Of a stretch of DNA of 64,000 nucleotides, positions 46,016 through 54,066 are shown in pieces (positions within the stretch are counted from its first letter, which is position 1; each line of letters begins with the position of its first letter). The translations under genes were made by a program, and so were the position numbers. This DNA comes from JAUNBG01 sp964442735 (GTDB lineage Bacteria > Planctomycetota > Planctomycetia > Pirellulales > Thermoguttaceae): positions 1 through 64,000 of the forward strand of contig CAYUAP010000005.1 of the NCBI GenBank assembly GCA_964442735.1, in the 5' to 3' direction. The notes beneath the pieces were generated by a model. The model was given only the letters and a program-made list of their open reading frames with translations. It was not told where the DNA came from and searched no databases.

Positions 46016-47410
46016 ATGTTTTCCAATATAATAAAAACAATAACCAATCCCGGTACATTAACGTTTCTGTTTTTCAGTTTCATGTTACTGAATAACGGAC
46101 TAAATCATTATGTTATGGGACAGGTTCCCGGTCAAGTACCTGGAACAATGTTTGCTTCGGTCAATTCAACGACCGATATACATTCCCAAGCGGCGGGCCC
46201 CTCCCAAAATCCGGTTCAGTCCAATAGTATGCCTATTGTCTCCTCAAGCCAGGAAAAAACAGGCGATGTTCTTTACGCTCCTAAAATAACGCCAACAAAA
46301 ATCTATTATGAAGGCGCGGAAACCTTGGGACGGGTCGGTCATCAGGCCATTCTCAAAAGAGATATCCTGCACCAGTTACGAAAACGTGCCCAGGAAATAT
46401 GGATTGAGCAACTCAAGTCCATTCCCAAGGAAACGTTGGAAACAATGACTAAAGAACAACGGGATACCGAATCGGAAAAACTCCGGCAGGAAATTCTTAA
46501 CGAATTTCTCAATAACAAGAAAATCTATTCGGAAGCACTCGATAGTTATATTAAAACCCTTCTGTATTATAATGATTTTGTGGTCAGCCGTCCTAAAGAG
46601 CAGGTAGATGAACAAAAGAAGAATCTATTACAGGTATTCGAAACAGAATGTCTTCCCAAACTAATGGAAGAATTCGGCTGTAAAACAATGGTGGAATTGG
46701 AAGAATACTATAAAAAAAACCTTCACAGTACCTTGAATCAGGAAAAACATCTGTTTATAACCGGAACGGTTGGAGCCAGTTGGATGGAGTTCAATTTGGA
46801 CGCACAAACATCGGACCCTTCCGTAGTTGATTTGCGGCGATATTATGAAGCAAACCTTGACCTGTACCGAATCGAAGAACGGGTTCGCTGGCAGGCGATT
46901 TGTGTTCGATTTGACAATCATTCGAATCGTCAGGAAGCCTATGATAAAATCGCGAGAATGGGAAATTATATTATGAATGCGCGAACCTTGGAAGAACAAA
47001 AAGCCTTCTTCGAAGAAGTCGCAAAAAAAGATTCCGAAGATATGTTTGCTAGTAAAGGAGGAAATCGCGACTGGACGAAACGGGGGGTTCTCAACTCCAA
47101 GGTTATAGAAGATGCCATTTTCAGTAAAAATCTTCCGGTTGGTGAATTAAGCAGAATTTTGGAGGATGAAAGCGGCTATATCATTCTCTGTGTTCTCCAG
47201 CGTGAAGACGAGACCTGGACTCCCTTCATAAAAGTACAAGAAGAGGTTAAGAAAAAACTGATTAAAGATCGTCGATCTGCCCTGGAAAAACAGTACGAGG
47301 AAGAGTTAAGTAAACGTTTTACCATTGAACTCTATAATATTGGTGACGTAGAACGTAAAAGACGTGTCGAATCCTTCTCGAATGAAACCCAATCGGCATC
47401 AGGACGATAA
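46016..47410 (+). CDS. Exported parvulin-type peptidyl-prolyl isomerase (SurA/PrsA-like)
   Basis: 464 residues. A hydrophobic N-terminal helix (LTFLFFSFMLLNNGLNHYV) suggests a signal or anchor, then a Pro/Gln/Ser-rich linker to about residue 95. Residues about 100-270 form the helical chaperone domain, and about 290-410 the rotamase: RWQAICVRFD, KKDSEDMFASKGGNRDW and GELSRILEDESGYIIL. It probably helps fold exported proteins. The last codons lie inside a 16-bp tandem array, so array length changes could alter the C-terminus (RVESFSNETQSASGR). Confidence 0.78.
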   Translation: MFSNIIKTITNPGTLTFLFFSFMLLNNGLNHYVMGQVPGQVPGTMFASVNSTTDIHSQAAGPSQNPVQSNSMPIVSSSQEKTGDVLYAPKITPTKIYYEGAETLGRVGHQAILKRDILHQLRKRAQEIWIEQLKSIPKETLETMTKEQRDTESEKLRQEILNEFLNNKKIYSEALDSYIKTLLYYNDFVVSRPKEQVDEQKKNLLQVFETECLPKLMEEFGCKTMVELEEYYKKNLHSTLNQEKHLFITGTVGASWMEFNLDAQTSDPSVVDLRRYYEANLDLYRIEERVRWQAICVRFDNHSNRQEAYDKIARMGNYIMNARTLEEQKAFFEEVAKKDSEDMFASKGGNRDWTKRGVLNSKVIEDAIFSKNLPVGELSRILEDESGYIILCVLQREDETWTPFIKVQEEVKKKLIKDRRSALEKQYEEELSKRFTIELYNIGDVERKRRVESFSNETQSASGR

Positions 47411-47462
47411 TAGTTCAGGACGATAATAGTTCAGGATGATAATAGTTCAGGGCGATAATAGT
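47399..47462. repeat. 16-bp unit, four copies, entering the PPIase gene
   Basis: Units tcaggacgataatagt at 47399-47414, 47415-47430, 47431-47446 and 47447-47462. The first copy supplies the last codons and TAA stop (47408-47410) of the PPIase; each later copy would repeat the same stop. Confidence 0.92.
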
Positions 47463-47577
47463 AATGAAGACGACAGGAAGAAATTTTATTGTAGAGAAGG
47501 TGTCTGAACCGTCATTTTACCTTAATCATTCAATAAAGTGTATTCGGTATCAATGAACGATTCGGAGTCGTCATTGT

Positions 47578-47653
47578 CGTCCCGAGTACAAGAGATCGTC
47601 TCGAGCCCAAGAGATCGTCCCGAGCCCAAGAGATCGCCCCCAGCCCAAGAGAT
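47578..47653. repeat. 19-bp GC-richer unit, four tandem copies
   Basis: Units at 47578, 47597, 47616 and 47635 (type cgtcccgagcccaagagat). Copies differ at a few bases. Its GC content contrasts with the surrounding AT-rich spacer. Confidence 0.92.
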
Positions 47654-47835
47654 GAAAATAGAAACTTTTTTAGTAAAGATCTGCAAACTTAAGTTCAGTA
47701 TAAATTTATACCTATTATGATTGGGCGGGTCGATAGTGTAAAATGGTGGAAAAGCAGTTTGGTAATCGAACTATGCCATGCGTCGATTTTCGGGAAAAGG
47801 CCTGGAAGGTCAATATATCGATTTTATTGTCTTTA

Positions 47836-47933
47836 CCATATTATTGTTGCCATATTATTGTTGCCATATTATTGTCTTTATATTATTGTCTTTATATTAT
47901 TGTCTTTATATTATTGTCTTTATCGTTGCGAAT
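47836..47933. repeat. 14-bp unit, seven tandem copies
   Basis: Seven contiguous units; the first two read ccatattattgttg, the third is a hybrid and the last four ttatattattgtct, showing array growth from the right-hand variant. Because 14 is not divisible by three it cannot encode a simple protein repeat. Confidence 0.94.
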
Positions 47934-48141
47934 CATGGTCACGCATAATCATTTCAAATTCGAAAAGTGTTGAATTACCTTGACGTGTATTGGAAATAGT
48001 CTTCATATGGGAAAATATCTTTTTTATATAACGAGTCTTTTTATAAACAATCTATTGCGAATACCATTTTTTTTGATATGATTGATTTTTGATATGATTG
48101 ATAAATAAAGGATATTTGGATTTAAGGAGGAAATAACGGCT

Positions 48142-51100
48142 ATGCAAAAAATTAGTTTCTTGGGAATAGTATGTTTTCTTTTGATTGGAACAGTCTCGGC
48201 TTACGATTGGAAATTTGGAACGCTTGATGGGGGAGGTTTCTGGCCGACTCGTGTTTCGGTCAAAATCGAGAATCGTGGCGATATTCCGGTCGAAAAATAC
48301 GTTCCGATAAAAATCGGAGATGGCTACCTGCCGCTCAAAGGCGTTCAGGCGGAATCGGTTCGTGTATTTGGTCCAGATGGCAATGAAATTGTATTCGAAT
48401 TACAAACGGGAGATAACGTTTCATGTCACACGGGAACGATTCCGACCGATTCAATACTGACGATACCCGTTCAGGCGGAGCCCAAATCTGTAGTAGTTTA
48501 TACTGTTTACTATAATAATTCTAAAAGCTGGCACCTTCCCGACTGGCTTGAGTGTCGTATGACAATTGAGAACGGTGACTTCGAAAAATTCGAAGGTATT
48601 ACGCCCATTGGTTGGTGTTTTGATATTCAGGATGATTCCCATCGAATATTTTTATCGGATGAAAATCCCCATTCCGGCAAAAAATGTGTAAAAACTATTG
48701 TTGATTCCGGAGCCACTGCATCCTGGATTGCAGTTCGACAGTTAAATACAATGGTGGAGTCAGGAGCAAAATATCGATTTTCTGCCTGGGTGAAGGGGGA
48801 GAATATCGTTGGTTTTTCCGGCTGGTATCTTCATATCGGAAATGCAAATAATATAATGATGGACGCGCCCATGGCAGAGGCGGGATCCGGATCGTTCGAC
48901 TGGAAACAGGTTTCTATCGAGTTTACTGTTCCGAAGAAGGCAGATCGTTTGGATTTTGGAACGGTTCTGCGCGGAACTGGAACGGCATGGTTCGATTCAG
49001 CTAAACTCGAACAGATCAGTGTGAATACAGTTGATTATACAGTTACGGTTGGAGAACCGGAACAAGCGCCGTATAAAGCCATTGGCCCCAAAAATTTTGA
49101 TCCATTTAATCCAAACGCATTCGATATAACGTCATATGGATTCGATAAAGATGCCCGATTTGCCCTGTTACGTGTTGTTTCGAACGACACTGTTGCCAAA
49201 CGGGTCGGAATTCATTTTAATGCCAACGAGTTGCAAAATCGATTTGGTACACCGATAGAAACACTAACGATTTTGTCTCCTCAAGGTAAAAAATCTATAG
49301 CCCAACGTTGGAACGATTCATTTTTATTTGAGACGGAATCGGAACAAAATTCGATTGCGTATTATCTGGTGGTCGATACAGGAAATACAGGGAGTCAGAA
49401 TAAAAGAACACTGAAAAAAACGAGGATTCCGGTTACGGACGGAGCATTTCCTGGTACTCTTGAACAGACAAACAGTACAGCGAAAATCTCTGGTATGAAT
49501 ATTGGCGATGAAATTCCCGTTCTTTTTACCGAGCGTAATATGGTCAAAAACGGTTCGTTTGAAAACGGTGGTGAAATGCCCGATAACTGGATGGTCAATA
49601 TTTCGAACGGGGTTACTATTAGGCGTATTGCGCATAACGGTGGAAAAGGTGTGGAGTTAACCGTATCGGCAGAAGCGGCGGAGAAATGGCCTGGTATTCG
49701 GCAATCGATTCCGGTTCGCGGTGGAGCCACCTATTTTATAGCCTATCGATCTGAATCTGTCGGGGACAGTGTTCCGTTTCGACTCAATTATCATCAACTC
49801 AAGAAGGACGGTTCTTTATCATCAGGCGGAATGTGTTCAATGGCCGAATCTGTTAAAGTTTCAGGATGGAATATGAATAGTGAAATGATTCACGTTGCTA
49901 ATGATACGGAACAGATCGTTTTGCATTTAACCGTACATACACCGGGAACCTATCGGTTTGACGATGTAATCATGTTCGAAGTTGATTCGAGTACGATACT
50001 TGGTATTTATGGTGGAAAAAATGGTGTTTATCAAGTTCCGTCGATCGTTAAGGTATTTCCCGATACAACCTTTCCTGTAATGCGTCAAACAATTGACGCG
50101 AAGAATCCGGCACGTATTTTTGCGGCCCGAAACGAAACCGAATCACTTCAAATAGCGTTTCGTCCTAAAAAAAATGGAATATATCGACTTCGAATCGGGA
50201 CACCGACAAATACTGAAAAAGTAACACTCCCAATACCACGAGCGGATGCGGTTGGATATGTACCGGTCGATTATCCGACGAATTATTATCATTATCCGGA
50301 TAAAAAATCGTATGAACGTATGCACCCAACTGTTGGTGTTGGGTGTGATGGCTGGTCGGGATATTGGCCAGATCCATTGATTCCGATTCGTTCCGATAAT
50401 CAAGCACCCGCATTTGAGGTAGAGAAGAAATATGATAACGATTCATCACGTCTGGCAGCTGCCGGGGCCGATGAACTCGTTGAATTAACCGCCGATAAAA
50501 CGCGGGCACTATGGTTATCGTTCACCGTTCCTGCCAGTACCAAACCGGGTGAATACAGCAGTTCAATTATCCTGGAAAATATAGAGAACGATGAAGTATT
50601 GACCGTTCCATATATTCTGCATGTTTTCGACGTTGAATTACCGTCAACTCCAGCTAGTGGGGCCATCTACGATCTTCATTCACTGAATATACACGTTCTT
50701 CCCGGAGAAGCGCTTGAAGTTGTACAAAAACGAATGATCGAATTTATGGCCGAACGCAAACTGTCTTTCAATACGATTCCGAGCGTACCGAATTTCGTCT
50801 ATGATAAAAAAACCGGGATAGTATCGTGCGATTGGACCGAATTTGATAAAGTGGCCAAATGGTATTTCGATGAAATTCACGTTCGTTGGTCGTATATGCC
50901 ACTGTCACAGTTCTATCTGTTTGGTTGGGGATTGCCTCCGAAAATGATTAAGGATGAAGCTCCCTATAATGGAGAATATCCATATCCTGATGCCGACCGT
51001 GCCGTTCTTCGACCCGAATTCAAAAAGGCGTATCAGGCATGTCTAACCTGTTTCTGGAATCACGTTAAAGAAAAAGGCTGGGCTGATCGATTCGTCCTCT

Positions 51101-51843
51101 ATATCTCGGACGAGCCGTTTTTCTCGCGTCCGGAAATTATAACACAGATGAAAGTTTTGTGTGCAATGGTTCATGAAGTCGATCCGGAAATAAAAATCTA
51201 TTCGAGTACTTGGCGTCACCTTCCCGAATGGGACGGATCTCTTGACGTTTGGGGAATCGGTCATTATGGTATCGTGGAACCTGAACAACTTCTAAAGTCG
51301 AAAAAACGTAATGATTCGTTCTGGTGGACGACAGATGGACAGATGTGTCTTGATACGCCCTATTGTGCCATTGAGCGATTACTTCCATGGTGGTGTTGGC
51401 GGTGGAATGCGGACGCCTATGAATTTTGGGGGGCAAACTGGTTTACCTATAATCCGTTCGATTACGGGTGGCATCGTTATATTCCACAGACGGATACGCC
51501 GACGAATAAATACTTCGTTCGCTATCCGAATGGCGACGGTTATATTTTCTATCCGGGGCGACTAATTGGACTTGGAACCACAATTATTTCATCGGTTCGC
51601 GCGGAAGCCGCTCGCGATGGACAGGAAGATGCTCTTCTGTTGTGTCTCCTTGATAAAGCGATCCAAAGTGCCAAGCCGGAAAATCCACTCCGGGTCGAAG
51701 CAGAAAAACTTCGCGAAGAAGCGGCATCCCTTGTTCCTATCCCGGTTGCGTCCGGTCGGTATTCGACTCGTTTTCTATCAGACCCGGAACAAATTGATTA
51801 CCTTCGTATACGTATTGGCGAGGTTTTGGAAGCGTTACGATGA
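48142..51843 (+). CDS. Large secreted GH123-like (DUF4091) glycosidase with binding modules
   Basis: 1,233 residues. ATG 48142 follows an AAGGAGG about 10 nt upstream; MQKISFLGIVCFLLIGTVSAY is a signal peptide. N-terminal beta domain (about 20-140). Two CBM-like jelly rolls start with NGDFEKFEGITPIGW (about 155-300) and KNGSFENGGEMPDNW (about 470-620). The C-terminal barrel (about 870-1160) matches DUF4091/GH123-like: LYISDEPFFSRPEI, SSTWRHLPEWDG, GIGHYG, and FWGANWFTYNPFDYGWHRY. The DEP at about residue 990 is the likely catalytic Asp-Glu pair. GH123 enzymes release N-acetylgalactosamine from glycans; this distant member's substrate is unknown. Confidence 0.77.
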   Translation: MQKISFLGIVCFLLIGTVSAYDWKFGTLDGGGFWPTRVSVKIENRGDIPVEKYVPIKIGDGYLPLKGVQAESVRVFGPDGNEIVFELQTGDNVSCHTGTIPTDSILTIPVQAEPKSVVVYTVYYNNSKSWHLPDWLECRMTIENGDFEKFEGITPIGWCFDIQDDSHRIFLSDENPHSGKKCVKTIVDSGATASWIAVRQLNTMVESGAKYRFSAWVKGENIVGFSGWYLHIGNANNIMMDAPMAEAGSGSFDWKQVSIEFTVPKKADRLDFGTVLRGTGTAWFDSAKLEQISVNTVDYTVTVGEPEQAPYKAIGPKNFDPFNPNAFDITSYGFDKDARFALLRVVSNDTVAKRVGIHFNANELQNRFGTPIETLTILSPQGKKSIAQRWNDSFLFETESEQNSIAYYLVVDTGNTGSQNKRTLKKTRIPVTDGAFPGTLEQTNSTAKISGMNIGDEIPVLFTERNMVKNGSFENGGEMPDNWMVNISNGVTIRRIAHNGGKGVELTVSAEAAEKWPGIRQSIPVRGGATYFIAYRSESVGDSVPFRLNYHQLKKDGSLSSGGMCSMAESVKVSGWNMNSEMIHVANDTEQIVLHLTVHTPGTYRFDDVIMFEVDSSTILGIYGGKNGVYQVPSIVKVFPDTTFPVMRQTIDAKNPARIFAARNETESLQIAFRPKKNGIYRLRIGTPTNTEKVTLPIPRADAVGYVPVDYPTNYYHYPDKKSYERMHPTVGVGCDGWSGYWPDPLIPIRSDNQAPAFEVEKKYDNDSSRLAAAGADELVELTADKTRALWLSFTVPASTKPGEYSSSIILENIENDEVLTVPYILHVFDVELPSTPASGAIYDLHSLNIHVLPGEALEVVQKRMIEFMAERKLSFNTIPSVPNFVYDKKTGIVSCDWTEFDKVAKWYFDEIHVRWSYMPLSQFYLFGWGLPPKMIKDEAPYNGEYPYPDADRAVLRPEFKKAYQACLTCFWNHVKEKGWADRFVLYISDEPFFSRPEIITQMKVLCAMVHEVDPEIKIYSSTWRHLPEWDGSLDVWGIGHYGIVEPEQLLKSKKRNDSFWWTTDGQMCLDTPYCAIERLLPWWCWRWNADAYEFWGANWFTYNPFDYGWHRYIPQTDTPTNKYFVRYPNGDGYIFYPGRLIGLGTTIISSVRAEAARDGQEDALLLCLLDKAIQSAKPENPLRVEAEKLREEAASLVPIPVASGRYSTRFLSDPEQIDYLRIRIGEVLEALR

Positions 51844-52246
51844 TTTAGAATGTTTCAAAATGAAACAAGTTATTTTTAAAAAATACGTTTTTTAGAAAAT
51901 AACAGTTGTTGTGTTGAAACATGGAGTTATTTCAGATACATAATACCACCTTGTAACGTTTGAAAATCCGGGTATATAGGGAGGGTATTTATATATACAG
52001 GCTATATATACGGGCGACTGGTCTGTGTCCGTAGGGATATTTGCGGGGGAATAGCACTCTCGTCCGTTCTACGTAAATATCCTGTAAACTTTTTCATAGA
52101 CATTGTTCGTCTACCGGCTGGAATAGTCTGTCTTAAAGTTTACAGTGGATAATTCCAATGACTGGGGACGTTGTGAACATGATAATAACTGTAAAAATGT
52201 AAATTAAAAAATATGATACAAATCAAATAAAGTAAAAGGGAAAAAT
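51844..52246. other. 403-bp spacer with an imperfect palindrome
   Basis: No gene. An inverted repeat pairs gtagggatatttgcg (52031-52045) with acgtaaatatcctgta (52071-52085) upstream of the GH28 gene; a leader structure or eroded hairpin element. AT-rich runs at 51980-52010. Confidence 0.5.
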
Positions 52247-53863
52247 ATGAAGCAAATAAAATATTACCATCGATTCTTCTGTTTGATATTAATTGCAATA
52301 ACAACGGTTCCCGTTTGGAGTTCGGAAAAGGAAACGCCAAACAATGCCGTTTTTTTTATCCGTGATTATGGCGCTGTAGGAGATGGAAAAACACTTGATA
52401 CAGTGGCGATACAAAAAACCATAGATGCTTGTGCAGCGGCGGGAGGCGGTACAGTTCGATTTACCAAGGGAACCTGGTTGTCCGGATCACTATTCCTCAA
52501 AAGTAGGGTACATATTCAATTGGATCAAAATGCCGTTCTTCTTGGAAGTACGCGCAAGGAAGATTATAAATATGTTGATTATTACGATAGAAAATATTTG
52601 AATATTCCGGAAGATAAAACATCGTCGGCAGCCTATTTGATCTATGCGGATGGGGTAGAAAACATAACGATTAAAGGTTCCGGCATAATCGACGGGAACG
52701 GAGAAACCTTCTGGACCAAGCCGAAGACGAAAAATTATCAGGTATGGGACGTACCGTCATGGCGGCCTCGAGCCTTGATTTGTATTGTACGTTCCCGATT
52801 TTTAACGTTTCAGGACATTACATTACGGAATTCTCCCACCTATACCATCTGGACAATGAAATGTGAAGATCTGGCATTTCATCATTTAACGATTAAGAAT
52901 CCGATATACGGTCCTAATACAGATGGTCTGGATATCGATTGTTGTCGTCGTGTGGTTATTTCGGACTGTAATATAACCGGAGGGGACGATTCTGTTGCCA
53001 TAAAAAGCGACTCGGGCCCCTTTGGTGCGGAGGAATTCGCCTGTGAAGATATTTCCGTTTCCAACTGTGTTTTCTGTGCAGGTCCGGCATGTGGTGTCCG
53101 TATCGGTTATGAAGGAGACTCCATTATTCGTAACTGTTCTTTTAGTAATATAACGATTTGGAATTCAGACCTGGGGATCGATCTGGTTAGTATTCTTCCT
53201 CCGCCACGATATTCCATAAAACATGGCAGTCGAATTGAGAATATTACATTCAGTAATTTAACAATGCGAAACGTCGGTAATCCGATCCATTTTTGGTTGA
53301 ATAATCAAATACCGCTGGAAAAACCGACGATTTATATGCGGAATATTTCCATATCAAATATGGTGGCTGAATGTTCCCAGTGCTGCTATATTGGTGGGTA
53401 TGCGGATCAGAATATCGAGAAGATTTATCTGTCTAATATTCGTCTGATACCGACGGGAACATGTTCTCCTGAACTACCAGCGACAGCCCTGCCGAACTGG
53501 AAGGCCTGTTTACCCTACGTTTTTTATTGTTCCATGGTCGATCATATTTATATAAACGATTTAACGATCGACTGGTCCAAGGCGGGAAATGGCTGGAAGT
53601 ATGGCCTATTTTTCCATAAAGCCAAAAATGTTAATTTATCCTCTATATTCTCCTTTGGTGGGGAAAAGCAGACACCACTCGCGGCTGTTGGGTTTGATGA
53701 ATCTCAAGGACGTTTGTGGAATTCCGGAATCACCGACAAATATCCGCTGTTACAGGGACAAAATGGTTCTGATATCTTTATGAACGGCTGTGATTTCAAT
53801 GGCTTTCCCAATGCGGTCCTATTGGATAAAACCAGTAAATTGCGCCATAATCAGGAAAAATGA
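52247..53863 (+). CDS. Secreted GH28-family (polygalacturonase-like) protein, active site partly changed
   Basis: 538 residues, ATG 52247 after AAGGGA. MKQIKYYHRFFCLILIAITT begins a signal peptide ending near WSS-EK. The mature start VFFIRDYGAVGDGKTLDTVAIQ is typical of GH28. The Asp set is present: GPNTDGLDID (Asp226) and TGGDDSVAIKSD (Asp247, Asp248). The usual GHG loop reads GPACGVRIGYEGD, without the His, and the RIK motif reads LGIDLVS. Activity may therefore be on an unusual substrate (rhamnogalacturonan or other) or lost. It sits between DUF4091 and the convergent GH36 gene. Confidence 0.82.
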   Translation: MKQIKYYHRFFCLILIAITTVPVWSSEKETPNNAVFFIRDYGAVGDGKTLDTVAIQKTIDACAAAGGGTVRFTKGTWLSGSLFLKSRVHIQLDQNAVLLGSTRKEDYKYVDYYDRKYLNIPEDKTSSAAYLIYADGVENITIKGSGIIDGNGETFWTKPKTKNYQVWDVPSWRPRALICIVRSRFLTFQDITLRNSPTYTIWTMKCEDLAFHHLTIKNPIYGPNTDGLDIDCCRRVVISDCNITGGDDSVAIKSDSGPFGAEEFACEDISVSNCVFCAGPACGVRIGYEGDSIIRNCSFSNITIWNSDLGIDLVSILPPPRYSIKHGSRIENITFSNLTMRNVGNPIHFWLNNQIPLEKPTIYMRNISISNMVAECSQCCYIGGYADQNIEKIYLSNIRLIPTGTCSPELPATALPNWKACLPYVFYCSMVDHIYINDLTIDWSKAGNGWKYGLFFHKAKNVNLSSIFSFGGEKQTPLAAVGFDESQGRLWNSGITDKYPLLQGQNGSDIFMNGCDFNGFPNAVLLDKTSKLRHNQEK

Positions 53864-53922
53864 TGTTTTCAAACGATAAAGGACTTTATTTATCACCACG
53901 GAGAATATAGATTTTTACGAAT

Positions 53923-53969
53923 AGTCTTTTGATATACCTGCTCTCTGTAAAATCTGTACTCAAAAGACT
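53923..53969. other. 10-bp inverted repeat between convergent GH28 and GH36 genes
   Basis: AGTCTTTTGA (53923-53932) and TCAAAAGACT (53960-53969) are perfect inverted copies around a 27-nt loop. It might end transcription from both sides but lacks a clear T-run and G/C-rich stem. Confidence 0.4.
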
Positions 53970-54066
53970 GTAATTGCATCAAATGATCTAATGTATATCA
54001 GTGGTTTATAAAAATGTATCTTGTTTATACATAGGATCCGTTATATTGGATATATCATCTTTCAGT

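Larger units (their letters stand above)
47463..48141. other. Gene-free region rich in tandem repeats
   Basis: 679 bp of non-coding DNA upstream of the DUF4091 gene. It carries the 19-bp and 14-bp arrays described separately and a 15-bp direct repeat near 48071-48101 (ttttgatatgattga twice). Small frames inside the 14-bp array are products of the repeat, not genes. Confidence 0.6.

Noticed and set aside
47578..47933. Possible CRISPR arrays from repeated 14-19-bp units
   Set aside because: Units are contiguous with no spacers, too short for CRISPR repeats, and no cas gene lies in the window.
47717..47983. Hydrophobic small proteins rich in Ile, Leu, Tyr and Cys
   Set aside because: Two overlapping frames are both produced by the 14-bp tandem array, which reads in all frames.
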